This document shows, piece after piece, positions 7,342 to 15,010 of a DNA stretch of 32,035 nucleotides. This DNA comes from Paludibacteraceae bacterium. Lineage in GTDB: Bacteria; Bacteroidota; Bacteroidia; Bacteroidales; Paludibacteraceae. Location of the stretch: the NCBI GenBank assembly GCA_017401985.1, contig JAFPNK010000079.1:1-32035 (forward strand). The letters run 5' to 3'. A program made the translations under genes and the position numbers. The notes under the pieces were generated by a model, which was not told the DNA's origin, ran no database searches, and saw only the letters and a list, made by a program, of their open reading frames with translations. Each line of letters starts with the position of its first letter. Position 1 is the first letter of the stretch.

Positions 7342-7983
7342 ATGATGAGTAACGAAGAGAAAGCCAATACTTGGACGCATTTGGTAGCCTCTGTAGCCAC
7401 TCTTGCAGTGGCTTGGCCGTTGTTGCGTCTCGCGCTGCATCCCGCGGTGCAGCCTGTCCGTGCCGTCAATGTGATCGGCACTTGTTTGTTCCTTGCCGGT
7501 ATGGCGATGATGTATATCTCCTCGACCCTGTATCACGCGGTATCGGCACCGAAGCACAAGCGTCGTTTGCGTATTTTTGATCACGCATCGATCTATGTGA
7601 TGATAGCCGGTTCGTATTCGTTGATCTGTATGTCCGTGATCGGCGGATGGGTCGGATGGTCGCTGTTCGGCTTCTTATGGGCGTGTGTGGTGTTTGGCAT
7701 CGTTAGTAAGTTCTTCGCCCTCGGCAAGCATCCGCATCTGTCCTTGACCTTGTATCTGATGATGGGGTGGGTCGCCATACTCGTGATCTGGCCGATGTGG
7801 AAGAACATGCCGCATGTGTCTTTTGCTTGGATTCTGGCGGAGGGTGTGTTCTATTCAGCCGGCGCGTATTTCTTCAGCAAGGACGAGCGTCACGCCTATT
7901 ATCACGCTATCTGGCACGTGTTCATCATGCTCGGTTCGCTGAGCCACACTATAGCTATTTATTACATACTTAACAACTTATAA
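7342..7983 (+). CDS. Hemolysin III / PAQR-family membrane protein
   Basis: This belongs to the hemolysin-III (YqfA/TrhA) family, seven-helix inner-membrane proteins related to PAQR receptors; the bacterial role is uncertain, with links to membrane homeostasis. The 213-residue protein, from the ATG at 7342 (beginning MMSNEEKANTW), has seven hydrophobic segments. Family motifs are the SSTLYHAVS segment, RIFDHASIY after the second or third helix, and HAIWHVFIMLGSLSH at the C-terminus, whose histidines with the first His form the expected metal site. A GTG-initiated form from 7258 is rejected because it would read through the promoter. The next gene follows after 3 nt. Confidence 0.85.
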   Translation: MMSNEEKANTWTHLVASVATLAVAWPLLRLALHPAVQPVRAVNVIGTCLFLAGMAMMYISSTLYHAVSAPKHKRRLRIFDHASIYVMIAGSYSLICMSVIGGWVGWSLFGFLWACVVFGIVSKFFALGKHPHLSLTLYLMMGWVAILVIWPMWKNMPHVSFAWILAEGVFYSAGAYFFSKDERHAYYHAIWHVFIMLGSLSHTIAIYYILNNL

Positions 7984-7986
7984 AAC

Positions 7987-9042
7987 ATGAAAAAATTCTT
8001 CTTTTTAGCTATCGCTATGACCTTCGGCCTCTACGCAGAGGCGCAGATGCTTAATCCTGCTTATTTACGATATATAAAGCAGTGGAAAGCGGTGGCAATG
8101 CAGCAGCAACAAGAGTACGGCATTCCTGCCGCTATCACGATGGCGCAAGGCCTGTTGGAGTCCGGTGCCGGACAGAGCGAACTGGCTCTCAACGCGCGTA
8201 ACCACTTCGGTATCAAGTGTACGAACGAGTGGTTCGGCGGCGTGTATTACTACGACGATGACAGCAAAGGTGAGTGCTTCCGTATGTATCCCGATGCAGC
8301 GGAGAGTTATAAGGACCACTCGCTGTTCCTCCAGCGTCCTCGCTACACCACCTGTTTTGAGATTGCGATTGAGGATTACGAGGGTTGGGCGTATCGTCTC
8401 AAAGAGTGCGGTTACGCGACCGATAAGTTATATGCGCAGAAACTGATTAAGATCATAGAGGATTATCGTTTGGATACCTTAACCACGGCCGCTGCTTCCG
8501 CTCCTGCTTCGGTTGCCGCTCCCGCTCCGGCTGATACGACCACGACTGCCGCTCCGGCTGCTCCGCGCCGTCCGCTGAAAGCAACGGTCGTTCGTGGCAC
8601 GGAACCGATCATGGTCATTCATAACGATCCCGAACCCCCTTATGTAGCACCCTTAACGGCGCGACAGGAACGCGACAGCTTCCTGCTCATGCACCCCAAA
8701 AAGAAATGCAACGGCGTGTCCTATGTGGTGGCGCGTGAAGGCGATACCTACGCCAATGTGGCGTTCCGTCTCAATGTGCGCGAACGAGAACTGCGCGAGT
8801 GGAACGATGCTCTGGGACGAGACTTGAAAGTGGGCGACCGCATTTTTATTGCCTCTAAGAAAATGGCCGGCGCGAACGAATATGTGTGGACGCATCCCGG
8901 ACAGTCTCTCTGGCAACTGAGCCAGGAGGAAGGGGTGCTCATTTCTTATATCCAGAAATACAACGGTTTAGACCCGTCCATCCGCGTGTTCCGCACCCGG
9001 CAGAAGATCTATCTGAAAAAAGTGAAGGATGAAAATAAGTGA
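7987..9042 (+). CDS. Secreted N-acetylglucosaminidase (GH73-type) with LysM domains
   Basis: This exported cell-wall hydrolase should cleave peptidoglycan glycan strands. A signal peptide ends around residue 19 (YAEAQ). The glucosaminidase domain covers about 22-162, with AQGLLESGAGQS at 53-64 supplying the catalytic Glu58, and NHFGIKC at 72-78, typical of FlgJ/GH73-like enzymes. An Ala/Pro/Thr-rich linker (about 165-198) leads to two LysM-like modules, about 245-291 and 298-345, for peptidoglycan binding. The 351-residue length is usual for Bacteroidales enzymes of this kind. Its stop overlaps the start of the DUF721 gene by 14 nt, placing it in the same plus-strand operon. Confidence 0.88.
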   Translation: MKKFFFLAIAMTFGLYAEAQMLNPAYLRYIKQWKAVAMQQQQEYGIPAAITMAQGLLESGAGQSELALNARNHFGIKCTNEWFGGVYYYDDDSKGECFRMYPDAAESYKDHSLFLQRPRYTTCFEIAIEDYEGWAYRLKECGYATDKLYAQKLIKIIEDYRLDTLTTAAASAPASVAAPAPADTTTTAAPAAPRRPLKATVVRGTEPIMVIHNDPEPPYVAPLTARQERDSFLLMHPKKKCNGVSYVVAREGDTYANVAFRLNVRERELREWNDALGRDLKVGDRIFIASKKMAGANEYVWTHPGQSLWQLSQEEGVLISYIQKYNGLDPSIRVFRTRQKIYLKKVKDENK

Positions 9043-9304
9043 CGCACTGGTTGATTTCCTTCGCGAGAGCGGGTTGGAGAAGTCCGTTTTAGCCGTTCAG
9101 GTCGAAGACGCCTGGCCTCGTGTCATGGGGCCGATGGTCGCACAGTTGACGCGTAGCGTGGAAGTGAAAGACGGTATGCTCATTGTGCGCGTCTCTTCCG
9201 CTGCACTCAAAGCACAACTGTTTGAAAACCGATTCGAACTGGTGCGTAAGTTGAACGAAGCCGTAGGCGCGGAGGCAATCCGTGATTGTCGAATACTGGG
9301 ATGA
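9029..9304 (+). CDS. DUF721 / DciA-like protein
   Basis: A 91-residue protein of the DUF721 family. Larger members, called DciA, load the replicative helicase DnaB in bacteria that lack DnaC or DnaI; small Bacteroidetes members are usually grouped with them, but their function is less well tested. The family pattern is visible: an N-terminal helix, a W-PRVMGPMVAQLTR segment at about 29-42, then strand-rich DGMLIVRVSSAALKAQL and a closing helix. The ATG at 9029 overlaps the glucosaminidase end by 14 nt and its stop overlaps the mutS2 start as ATGA, so all three are probably translated from one message. There is no extra nucleic-acid-binding domain. Confidence 0.8.
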   Translation: MKISDALVDFLRESGLEKSVLAVQVEDAWPRVMGPMVAQLTRSVEVKDGMLIVRVSSAALKAQLFENRFELVRKLNEAVGAEAIRDCRILG

Positions 9305-11634
9305 TCTATCCGGAGAACATAGAGCAGAAGATTGACTTCACGGTCATTCGTGAAGAGTTGCACCGTCGTTGCACTTCCTCCTTGGGACGCGAACGAGTGG
9401 ATGCCATGCAGATGGAGACCGATTATGACACGGTGCTCCATTTGTTATCTTTGACCGACCAGATGCGCATGGCCGAGAGCGACCCTATGTTGACGTTCCC
9501 CCGAGGCGATATACATGACATGCGGGAAGCAGTCAGCCGTATACGCGTGGCTGGCCTGTTCCTGGACGAAGCGGAACTGGACGATCTGCGCAAGACGCTC
9601 TCCTATGCCGTGGAACTCGAGGCTTTCTTCGCCTCGCTCGACCCGCTGAAGTATCCGCTACTGCAGCGGTTATCGGTGAGCGGTGAGCGGTTATCGGAGG
9701 GCAGCCTGGGACTCCTTGGCGGCTTAGTCAACGAGATAGACCGTGTGCTGGACCGCTACGGCCGTCTGGCCGATCATGCGTCGCCCGAGTTAGCGCGTAT
9801 CAGGCGCGAACTGGTTAATCTGCAGGGCAGTGTAGGCCGTACACTCGCGTCGATTCTACGGCAAGCGAAAGCGGACGGACTGGTTGATGCCGATGCCGCT
9901 CCGACCTTACGTGAAGGCCGTCTGGTGATTCCTGTTCCGCCCGGATACAAACGGAAGATAGGCGGTATCGTGCACGATGAGTCGGCTACCGGCAAGACGG
10001 TCTATATCGAACCCCAACAGGTGGTCGATGCCAATAACCATATTCGTGAACTAGAAGGGGCGGAGCGGCGTGAACGCGTGCGTATCCTCCAAGCCGTGAC
10101 GGATATGCTTCGGCCGAATACCGAACTTATTCTCTACAGCCAGCAGATGTTGGCGGAAGTGGACTTCCTGCGTGCGAAGGTATCGCTGGCGCTAACCCTG
10201 CATGCTATTCGTCCTGAATTACTCAACGAACCGCTGTTAGACTGGAGCGAAGCCAAACATCCGGTTCTGCTGCTCCATTACCTGCCGCAAGGCAAGACCG
10301 TCGTGCCGCTCTCTATCCGATTGCAGAAAGAGAAGAATCATGTGCTGGTCATCAGCGGACCCAATGCCGGCGGTAAATCCGTGTGTCTGAAGACCGTGGC
10401 GCTGCTGCAGTACATGCTCCAATGCGGGTTGTTAGTGCCCTGTGCGGAGCAGAGTAGGGCGGGTTTATTCGAACGCCTGATGATAGACATCGGCGATGAG
10501 CAGTCGATTCAAGATGAGTTATCCACGTATTCGAGCCATCTGCGCAACATGAAGTTTTTTGTTCGTAACGCAGATGCGCGTACGCTTGTGCTCATTGACG
10601 AGATGGGAACCGGCACCGAACCGCTGATGGGCGGTGCGATTGCGGAAGCCATCCTGCGCGAGTTGGTGCAACTGCAGGTCTTCGGCGTGATCACCACCCA
10701 TTACACCAATCTGAAGCATTTTGCAGAGCAGACGGAAGGGGTAGTGAACGGCGCGATGCTCTATGACCGAGGTGCCATGCGACCCCTGTTCCAGTTATCC
10801 ATCGGACAGGCTGGAAGCAGTTTCGCAATTGAGATAGCCCGACAGACAGGCTTGAGCGAATCGATCATTCGGTACGCCACTGACTTGGTGGGAGAAGAGC
10901 ATATCGATTACGACAAACAGTTGCAAGACATAGCGCGCGACAAACGCTACTGGGAGAATAAACGGCAGGCTATTCGGCAGAAAGAGAAAGCACTCGAAGA
11001 ACGCATTGCGCAGTACGACGAGCAGATGAGCGGCATCAAAGCGAAGAAGAAAGAGATGCTGGAACAGGCTCGTCAGGAAGCCGAAGCGCTGCTGCAACAG
11101 TCCAATGCCACCATCGAACGGACCATCCGCGAGATCAAAGAGGCCAAAGCCGACAAGCAGAAAACGAAAGCCGCGCGTGCCAAAGTGGAGGCACTCAAAG
11201 AGCGCGTCGCACCCAAACCCGTTCGGATGAGTGAACTTAGTCAGCCCGGTGCTCCGAAGATAATGCGGGACTTCAGCGAACTGAAGAAGTTAACCAAGAA
11301 CGGCGGCCTGAGTAGTCCGAGTGCGCCTGCTCGGTCTAATTCCAATCTCGTGCACAGCCGCACCGTCTCGTTCGAGCGCACGCTCGATCTGCGCGGCTAT
11401 CGTGCCGATGAAGCGCTGGAGAAACTGATTGCGTACATGGACGATGCGCTCATGGTTGGAGCAGGGGAAGTGACCATCCTTCACGGCACAGGTACCGGCG
11501 CACTCAAGCAGTTGACGCGCGATTACCTGAACAGCCTGAACCACCAGCGCCGCAAACGCGGACAAGTGACGCTCGACTTCGGTGACGGCGACGTGAACCA
11601 CGGAGGTGCTGGACTGACGGTTGTCAAATTGTAA
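9301..11634 (+). CDS. mutS2: Endonuclease MutS2
   Basis: MutS2 is a MutS-family ATPase with a C-terminal Smr domain, linked to suppression of recombination and, in some bacteria, to ribosome rescue. I use the ATG at 9301 (777 residues, MIYPENIEQKIDF), which overlaps the upstream stop as ATGA; a TTG at 9286 is less likely. Walker A GPNAGGKS is at 353-360, Walker B LVLIDEMGTGTEP near 429-441 and ITTHYTNLK follows. A long coiled coil lies at about 550-640. The Smr domain at the C-terminus has LDLRGYRADEA and HGTGTGALK. A heptamer repeat encodes residues about 123-135 in frame and another array overlaps the stop codon. Confidence 0.95.
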   Translation: MIYPENIEQKIDFTVIREELHRRCTSSLGRERVDAMQMETDYDTVLHLLSLTDQMRMAESDPMLTFPRGDIHDMREAVSRIRVAGLFLDEAELDDLRKTLSYAVELEAFFASLDPLKYPLLQRLSVSGERLSEGSLGLLGGLVNEIDRVLDRYGRLADHASPELARIRRELVNLQGSVGRTLASILRQAKADGLVDADAAPTLREGRLVIPVPPGYKRKIGGIVHDESATGKTVYIEPQQVVDANNHIRELEGAERRERVRILQAVTDMLRPNTELILYSQQMLAEVDFLRAKVSLALTLHAIRPELLNEPLLDWSEAKHPVLLLHYLPQGKTVVPLSIRLQKEKNHVLVISGPNAGGKSVCLKTVALLQYMLQCGLLVPCAEQSRAGLFERLMIDIGDEQSIQDELSTYSSHLRNMKFFVRNADARTLVLIDEMGTGTEPLMGGAIAEAILRELVQLQVFGVITTHYTNLKHFAEQTEGVVNGAMLYDRGAMRPLFQLSIGQAGSSFAIEIARQTGLSESIIRYATDLVGEEHIDYDKQLQDIARDKRYWENKRQAIRQKEKALEERIAQYDEQMSGIKAKKKEMLEQARQEAEALLQQSNATIERTIREIKEAKADKQKTKAARAKVEALKERVAPKPVRMSELSQPGAPKIMRDFSELKKLTKNGGLSSPSAPARSNSNLVHSRTVSFERTLDLRGYRADEALEKLIAYMDDALMVGAGEVTILHGTGTGALKQLTRDYLNSLNHQRRKRGQVTLDFGDGDVNHGGAGLTVVKL
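9668..9702. repeat. In-frame heptamer array inside mutS2
   Basis: Five 7-mers run GGTTATC, GGTGAGC, GGTGAGC, GGTTATC, GGAGGGC. They encode RLSVSGERLSEG within the N-terminal region of MutS2. The same unit GGTGAGC and the same reading phase recur near the end of rimO (29003-29037). Confidence 0.85.
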
Positions 11635-11669
11635 ATTTGACATTTGAGATTTGAGATTTTTGATTTGAT
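11625..11669. repeat. Heptamer array across the mutS2 stop and following spacer
   Basis: 7-mers from 11625 are CAAATTG, TAAATTT, GACATTT, then two copies of GAGATTT, then TTGATTT and GAT up to the next ATG. The array includes the last mutS2 codons and fills the entire 35-nt gap to the next gene. It also contains a perfect 8-bp inverted repeat, GTCAAATT (11623-11630) and AATTTGAC (11634-11641), which could form a small hairpin. Confidence 0.85.
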
Positions 11670-12389
11670 ATGAAGCGATTATTATCTGTATTCTGTATTC
11701 TGTATTCTGTCAGCGTAGCGGTCGCGATAGCTGCTAATCCCGGATTCGGGGAGCGGAAATACACCGTAACGGGCATGGCGGAGTACAGTTATAACACCAC
11801 TTGGGGACATTATGCCAATTTGGATGCGCAGGCCTTGATGCCGATTAACCCGCATTTTGAGATGGAGGCCAAGTTGCAGTTATCCACAGCGAACGTCTAT
11901 ACCGGCGTGTTGCAGTTCCGTCCTAAGTTCGAATTGCCGGTTGGTGAATTGTTCATAGAGACCGATGTGCTCTGTCGCGCCGTGACTCGGAATCGTATCG
12001 GCGATATGTGTTTCGCCTTAGGCGTCGGGTACCGGATGGATTATGTGTCCGTTACCTTAGGCATGTTCGGCCGCGTGATGGACGACTGGGACCGCGATTG
12101 GCATTCGAACGATACCTATGTGGTGGAACCCTTTAACCTGCTCTATCGTATAGAGGTCTTCTGCCGGCCGCAAGATAACCCGTGGAACTTGTCTTTTATG
12201 TTCAGTAACACGGATGATTATCAGATGGAGCGCATGTGGCAACCGCTCTTCGGCATAGGTGCATACTACGATGTGAAGGAACACTGGCGACTCAATTTCG
12301 GCGTACAATGCAAACCGACAGGAATGTTCCATCTGGATGCTACTTTCTATGGCGCTACCGCGCGCGCGGGATTTAGCTATCGGTTTTGA
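11670..12389 (+). CDS. Probable outer-membrane beta-barrel protein, unknown function
   Basis: I do not recognise a named family. The 239-residue protein has a signal peptide, cleaved near AVAIAAN at about residue 22. The mature part alternates hydrophobic and polar residues, is rich in Tyr, Trp and Phe, and ends GFSYRF, with the terminal aromatic residue usual for outer-membrane barrels. Repeated strand-like segments such as YTVTGMAEYSYNTTWGHY, FALGVGYRMDYVSVTLGMF and WRLNFGVQCKPTGMF fit a small barrel of about 8-10 strands. It follows mutS2 after a 35-nt heptamer spacer, and its signal-peptide core is itself encoded by a tandem heptamer. A role in transport or surface structure cannot be deduced. 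Confidence 0.65.
   Translation: MKRLLSVFCILYSVSVAVAIAANPGFGERKYTVTGMAEYSYNTTWGHYANLDAQALMPINPHFEMEAKLQLSTANVYTGVLQFRPKFELPVGELFIETDVLCRAVTRNRIGDMCFALGVGYRMDYVSVTLGMFGRVMDDWDRDWHSNDTYVVEPFNLLYRIEVFCRPQDNPWNLSFMFSNTDDYQMERMWQPLFGIGAYYDVKEHWRLNFGVQCKPTGMFHLDATFYGATARAGFSYRF
11686..11713. repeat. Heptamer array encoding a signal-peptide core
   Basis: Three perfect copies of CTGTATT and a fourth unit CTGTCAG. Because 7 is not a multiple of 3, each copy is read in a different phase, and three copies give seven codons. The product is FCILYSVS, the hydrophobic core of the signal peptide. Confidence 0.9.
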
Positions 12390-12390
12390 T

Positions 12391-12425
12391 AGTGAATAGT
12401 GAAGAGTGAAAAGTTAATAGTTATG
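12391..12425. repeat. Heptamer array filling the spacer before the metallophosphoesterase gene
   Basis: 7-mers AGTGAAT, AGTGAAG, AGTGAAA, AGTTAAT and AGTTATG run from 2 nt after the upstream stop (12389) into the ATG at 12423. The 33-nt gap thus consists almost only of this array. Confidence 0.9.
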
Positions 12426-13283
12426 AAAAAGAATATTTTCTATATAGCGATAGCGATGCTGCTGGTAGCTTGCAGCGAGGATACTACATTGGATATGGCC
12501 GGTATGTTCTCTCCGAACGGAGAAACGGTGAACACGCGGTTTGAGCAGTCGATGGCGTACAATGCCGGTGTAGGCGAGATGCATTTAGATATGGGTGCAG
12601 ACGAGTACGTTATCTATGCGTGCTCGGACAGTCATATCACGCGTACCACGCACAAGAATTTGGATTATTTCGTGAATCAGTACAACGCGGAGTCCGCGCC
12701 TAAGATGGCGATTCATCTGGGCGATGTGATTGATGCGCAGAACAATTTTGCTTGCGCAGACAGCGTGCTGGGCCTGGCCAACGGCCCGCTCTTTGTTACG
12801 CTCGGTAATCACGATATATACTTCAAGCAGTGGCCTGTTTTCCGCTCGTATTTCCATACTTCCGCCTACTGGTTCGATACCAACAACGGCAGTAAGAAGC
12901 TGGATCTGTTCATCTGTCTAGACAGCGCCGAGGGTACATTAGGCACAGACCAGACGCAGTGGTTGAAGGACCTGTTAGCCGCCAAATCAAAGGAAGGTTA
13001 CCGTCGTATCATCGTCTATACGCACACGCATTTCTGGAAACTGGATTACTCGCAGGAGACGACTTCTAATTTCTCGATGGAAGAGACGTACGAGTTAGCT
13101 TCTCTCTTTGCCCAATACGGTGTCGAATATGTATGGAGCGGCCATCAGCATGCGCGTCAGTCCGTGCTGTTCAAGGGCGTTCAATATATCGTGCTGGACG
13201 CTACAAAAGACAAAGAAAGAGGGCAGTCGTACATGACTGCCCTGATGGGGGATGATGTGACGTATCACTATCACGCGTATTAA
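12423..13283 (+). CDS. Lipoprotein metallophosphoesterase (calcineurin-like)
   Basis: A 286-residue exported phosphoesterase. The start is the ATG at 12423 (MKKNIFYIAI), since an upstream ATG at 12399 would be translated from the heptamer array and spoil the signal. The lipobox LLVAC puts the lipidated cysteine at residue 17. All metal-binding motifs of the calcineurin-like fold are present: SDSH (68-71), GDVID (100-104), GNHD (128-131), THTH (200-203) and GHQH (240-243). The substrate could be a nucleotide, phospholipid or phosphoprotein and is not evident. It is the last gene of the plus-strand run and ends in TTAA, sharing its stop with the convergent LRR gene; a minus-strand terminator lies inside its 3' end. 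Confidence 0.85.
   Translation: MKKNIFYIAIAMLLVACSEDTTLDMAGMFSPNGETVNTRFEQSMAYNAGVGEMHLDMGADEYVIYACSDSHITRTTHKNLDYFVNQYNAESAPKMAIHLGDVIDAQNNFACADSVLGLANGPLFVTLGNHDIYFKQWPVFRSYFHTSAYWFDTNNGSKKLDLFICLDSAEGTLGTDQTQWLKDLLAAKSKEGYRRIIVYTHTHFWKLDYSQETTSNFSMEETYELASLFAQYGVEYVWSGHQHARQSVLFKGVQYIVLDATKDKERGQSYMTALMGDDVTYHYHAY
13204..13243 (-). terminator. Terminator of the minus-strand gene run, inside the convergent gene
   Basis: AGGGCAGTC at 13220-13228 and GACTGCCCT at 13235-13243 form a perfect 9-bp stem with a 6-nt loop. On the minus strand it is followed by a T-rich stretch (CTTTCTTTGTCTTTTG, 13219-13204). It begins about 37 nt after the LRR gene stop, within the last codons of the metallophosphoesterase gene. 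Confidence 0.6.
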
Positions 13284-15010
13284 CGCCGTTCTTTGCAGCC
13301 TTTGAAGGCATTTTTACCGACCGCTATACTGGGGTCAATAATAGGAATAGGCAGATATTTGCAATCGAGGAAGGCTTCTACACCAATCGATTGGAGGCTG
13401 TCGTTCCATACCACTTCTCGCAGACTGCGACATTGACAGAAAGCACCGTCATCAATCACCCTTAGCGAATCGTTGAGGGTGACTTTTTGTAAACTGATAC
13501 ACTGTGCAAAAGCGCCGCGTTCGAGTTTCTTGAGCGATGCCGGCAGTTGTATCTCCTCCAGCATCTTACACTCCATGAACGCTCCTTCTTCAATCATATG
13601 AATATGATCCACGAGGATGATGTTACGCAGCTGCTGGCAGTTATGGAACGCGCGTACACCGATTCGAAAAGTGCTCTTGGGTATATTGATTCGCTCCAAA
13701 GCCAGACATCCGTCCAGCGCTTCATCGCCAATCGCATAGATGCCGTCCGGCAGATCCAGACGATAGAGTCGCGTACAGCCTTGGAACACCTGTTTGTTCA
13801 GCGCCGTGATACCGTTCGGAATAACCATCTTACGTATCGTCGAACAGCCCGCAAAAGCTTGGTCGCCAAGATCCGTCAGGGTAGGAGGCAGCACTATCTC
13901 ATCCAGCGACGTACAACCGGCAAAAGCACCGGCTTCGATACGACGTAAGTGTGCCGGCAAGGTGAGGCGCTTGATACTATGGCAGGAGAAGAAAGTGGCT
14001 TGCTCCAGCACTTCGATCTTATCGCTCAGCACTTGGTCCGCCAGGTTCCCGCAGCCGTAGAAAGCACCCATGCCGAGCCGCTCCAGTTCAGTAGGAAGCG
14101 TAGCTTTTTTGAGTGCTCCGCAGTTATAGAATGCAAAATTACCCACTTCGCGTACCGTAGCAGGAATCGTCACTTCGGTCAGGTTCTCACAGCCGTAGAA
14201 AGCAGCCGTCGGGATAGCGGTAATCGTTTCCGGTATCTCTACCGACTTAAGGCCTTTGCGGTTCGCGAATGCCCGCTCTGCAATGAGACGGATAGGTATT
14301 TTGTTTTTGAAAATGAACTTAGCCGGCAGGTCGTTGTTGGTGGCAATAAGGCAGTCGTCGAGAATGAACGCACCTTTCTTCCATTTGTTCTCGTTCAGAT
14401 ACAGTCCGCTGCCGGTGAACGCATCTTCACCGATGGAGGTGACGGTAGGCGGGATAACCACTTTCTGCAGGTTCTTACAATCGCGGAAGGTCTCATGGTC
14501 AATACGCGTAATGGAAGCCGGCAGATCCACGCGTTGGATGGTCTTGTTGCCCTGGAACGCTCCGGCTGCAATCACTAACGTGTTCTCCGGCACCTCAAAA
14601 CGCGGTTTGATGTTCTTGTCGGTTGCAATCAGGATACTGTCTATCCACAAGCAACCATCGACCCAGTTCGCTTTGTTGAGCATGATGCCCGTTCCGTCAA
14701 AGGCAGAGCGATAGACGCGCTGCAGGGTCTTAGGCAGCACGATGGCGGTGAGGTTCTTACAGCCCTTGAACGCTTTGTCTCCGATAGCCGTGACCGTGAA
14801 CGTGTGTTGGCCCACTACGATCTGCTCGGGAATCAGCACTTCGCCCGTTACGCGCGGGTTGGCAATCACTTCCGCGGTCCATGTAATCTCATCGACAGCG
14901 TAGTTAATGTCCTGATACTGTGCGTTAACGGCCTGTGCCGAGTTAACGACGAACACAGCGGCCAGCAGCGTCATAAATCTGCTCGCCCACTTGAATAAAC
15001 AATGTACCAT
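13280..15010 (-). CDS. BspA-type leucine-rich-repeat surface protein
   Basis: A 576-residue secreted protein made almost wholly of BspA-like (LRR_5) repeats. The signal peptide is residues 1-27, with K7 and R11 before a hydrophobic core and an AQA cleavage region; the ATG at 15010 is preferred over the one at 14974, which would lose these charges. About 17-18 units of about 23 residues follow the pattern AF-x-x-C-x-x-L, such as AFYGCENLTEVTIPATV. Two longer inserts with NKANW and NENKW segments are typical of BspA proteins. Related proteins mediate adhesion or host interaction. There is no clear C-terminal sorting domain; it ends in a repeat fragment, NAFKGCKERR. It overlaps the PL9 gene by 68 nt and is last in its gene run. 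Confidence 0.88.
   Translation of the reverse strand: MVHCLFKWASRFMTLLAAVFVVNSAQAVNAQYQDINYAVDEITWTAEVIANPRVTGEVLIPEQIVVGQHTFTVTAIGDKAFKGCKNLTAIVLPKTLQRVYRSAFDGTGIMLNKANWVDGCLWIDSILIATDKNIKPRFEVPENTLVIAAGAFQGNKTIQRVDLPASITRIDHETFRDCKNLQKVVIPPTVTSIGEDAFTGSGLYLNENKWKKGAFILDDCLIATNNDLPAKFIFKNKIPIRLIAERAFANRKGLKSVEIPETITAIPTAAFYGCENLTEVTIPATVREVGNFAFYNCGALKKATLPTELERLGMGAFYGCGNLADQVLSDKIEVLEQATFFSCHSIKRLTLPAHLRRIEAGAFAGCTSLDEIVLPPTLTDLGDQAFAGCSTIRKMVIPNGITALNKQVFQGCTRLYRLDLPDGIYAIGDEALDGCLALERINIPKSTFRIGVRAFHNCQQLRNIILVDHIHMIEEGAFMECKMLEEIQLPASLKKLERGAFAQCISLQKVTLNDSLRVIDDGAFCQCRSLREVVWNDSLQSIGVEAFLDCKYLPIPIIDPSIAVGKNAFKGCKERR
13298..13315 (+). terminator. Weak possible terminator of the plus-strand gene run
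   Basis: GCCT at 13298-13301 pairs with AGGC at 13306-13309, followed by A and five T. The stem is only 4-5 bp and lies inside the end of the LRR gene on the other strand, so it is tentative. Confidence 0.3.

Noticed and set aside
9286..9300. A TTG start for mutS2
   Set aside because: The ATG at 9301 overlaps the upstream stop as ATGA and gives the usual MutS2 N-terminus.
11623..11641. A strong terminator after mutS2
   Set aside because: The 8-bp A/T-rich palindrome with a 3-nt loop lacks a clean T run and lies in the heptamer array. A role is possible but not supported.
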